NCBI GenBank assembly: GCA_012519155.1
Contig: JAAYQS010000044.1
Span: 1 to 34,486, forward strand
Source of the DNA: Clostridiales bacterium
GTDB lineage: Bacteria > Bacillota > Clostridia > Clostridiales > Clostridiaceae
Direction of reading: 5' to 3'
Length of the DNA stretch: 34,486 nucleotides
Shown here piece by piece: positions 33,837-34,486 of this stretch. The notes under the pieces were generated by a model, which saw only the letters and a program-made list of their open reading frames with translations, had not been told where the DNA came from and did not search any database. The translations under genes and the position numbers were made by a program. Numbering within the stretch: position 1 is the stretch's first letter; each line of letters opens with the position of its first letter.

Positions 33837-34486
33837 GTGAATAGAGTTAAAAGCTTAAATGGATATACTAGAATAAAGATTGGAGATTTAACAGAAGTAG
33901 TAACAGGTGGAACACCTAGTACAAGAAAAAAAGAATATTGGGATAATGGAGATATACCTTGGTTGCCATCAGGTGAATGTCAAGATAAAGAAATAAATTT
34001 AGCAAGCAAGTTTATAACTGAAGAAGGAATGAAAAATAGTGCTGCAAAATTAATGCCAAAGAATACAGTAGTGATTGCATTAACAGGAGCAACAACAGGA
34101 AAAACAGGGATTTTAAATATTGAAGCCACTGCTAATCAATCAGTTACTGGTATAATTCCGAGTGATAAGTTTATTCCAAAGTATATGTTTTATTATCTAA
34201 GAAGTATACGAAAGAAAATATTACATGATAGTTATGGTGGAGCTCAGAAGCATATAAGTCAAGGTTATGTAAAAGATATTGAAGTATTATTGCCTTCATT
34301 AGAAATGCAGAATAAAATAGTTAATGCTTTAGAGATGGCTAATAATGTTTTAGAAAAAAGAAAAGAAGCTATTGATTTATTAGATGAGTTAGTTAAATCA
34401 CAATTTATCGAGATGTTTGGTAATGTTATTAGTAATAGTAAATCTTGGAAGACTAAGTTATTAGGTGATATATGTGTCTTAAAAGC
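33837..34486 (+). CDS. hsdS: Type I restriction-modification specificity subunit (partial)
   Basis: The first 216 codons of HsdS, running off the right edge. The start is GTG at 33837, 2 nt after the hsdM stop. The first target-recognition domain (about 10-175) has the common pattern IKIGDLTEVVTGGTPST, IPWLPSGE, TGATTGKTGIL and SYGGAQKHISQGYVKDI. The first conserved coiled-coil spacer follows (LEMQNKIVNALEMANNVLEKRKEAIDLLDELVKSQFIEMFG), after which a second recognition domain begins. The target DNA sequence cannot be predicted from this. Confidence 0.93.
   Translation, partial: MNRVKSLNGYTRIKIGDLTEVVTGGTPSTRKKEYWDNGDIPWLPSGECQDKEINLASKFITEEGMKNSAAKLMPKNTVVIALTGATTGKTGILNIEATANQSVTGIIPSDKFIPKYMFYYLRSIRKKILHDSYGGAQKHISQGYVKDIEVLLPSLEMQNKIVNALEMANNVLEKRKEAIDLLDELVKSQFIEMFGNVISNSKSWKTKLLGDICVLK

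Noticed and set aside
1-34486. tRNA, rRNA, IS elements, CRISPR arrays or prophage
   Set aside because: No supporting sequence was seen anywhere in the window by reading; a dedicated search was not possible.

Overview
The window reads as the chromosome of a low-GC, spore-forming Clostridium-type Firmicute. The evidence is strong A/T richness, strong Shine-Dalgarno sequences, intrinsic terminators, a valS T-box leader, an L21 leader before rplU, the rplU-prp-rpmA set with a cleavable L27 extension, the order obg-yhbY-nadD-yqeK-LCP, a PdaB-like deacetylase and a ComEA protein. The exact species cannot be told from the sequence alone.

Layout. 1-2.1 kb: the tail of an unknown gene, then a zinc-ribbon/Asn-rich/single-TM surface protein. 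2.3-5.3 kb: an Lrp-type regulator, then a cluster of an M48 membrane protease, an SseB-domain protein and a divergent guanylate-kinase-like protein. 5.3-7.25 kb (minus strand): an ammonium transporter and PII protein, behind a leader of about 260 nt. That leader carries two hexaloop hairpins, each overlapping the 5' arm of its own terminator, which fits ANTAR-type antitermination. 7.4-11.8 kb: T-box, valS and folC. 11.8-15.4 kb: a TSCPD protein, a beta-propeller-like protein, DUF4364, PdaB and a two-OB-fold protein. 15.5-17.9 kb: a large multi-pass membrane protein. 17.9-24.3 kb: ribosome and housekeeping genes (rplU, prp, rpmA, obg, yhbY, nadD, yqeK, LCP, RluA-type pseudouridine synthase). 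24.3-28.2 kb: a D,D-carboxypeptidase with an altered KTG box, ComEA, a small RDD-like protein and RlmD. 28.2 kb to the end: about 750 nt with no intact gene, then a type I restriction-modification locus whose hsdR is split by an A9 tract, followed by hsdM and a partial hsdS.

How the parts work together. The amt-PII leader probably switches transcription with nitrogen status through a trans-acting RNA-binding protein that is not in this window. valS is tuned by uncharged tRNA-Val. Prp matures the L27 encoded directly after it. In the restriction locus the nuclease and helicase halves of HsdR lie in different frames, so the locus is currently predicted to methylate but not restrict, unless the tract slips.

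The most notable observation is the duplicated hexaloop/terminator leader upstream of the ammonium transporter. Next are the A9 frameshift immediately after the ExK nuclease motif, the KTG-to-KKG change in the carboxypeptidase, the PII protein lacking Tyr51, and the guanylate-kinase-like protein lacking several substrate and lid residues.
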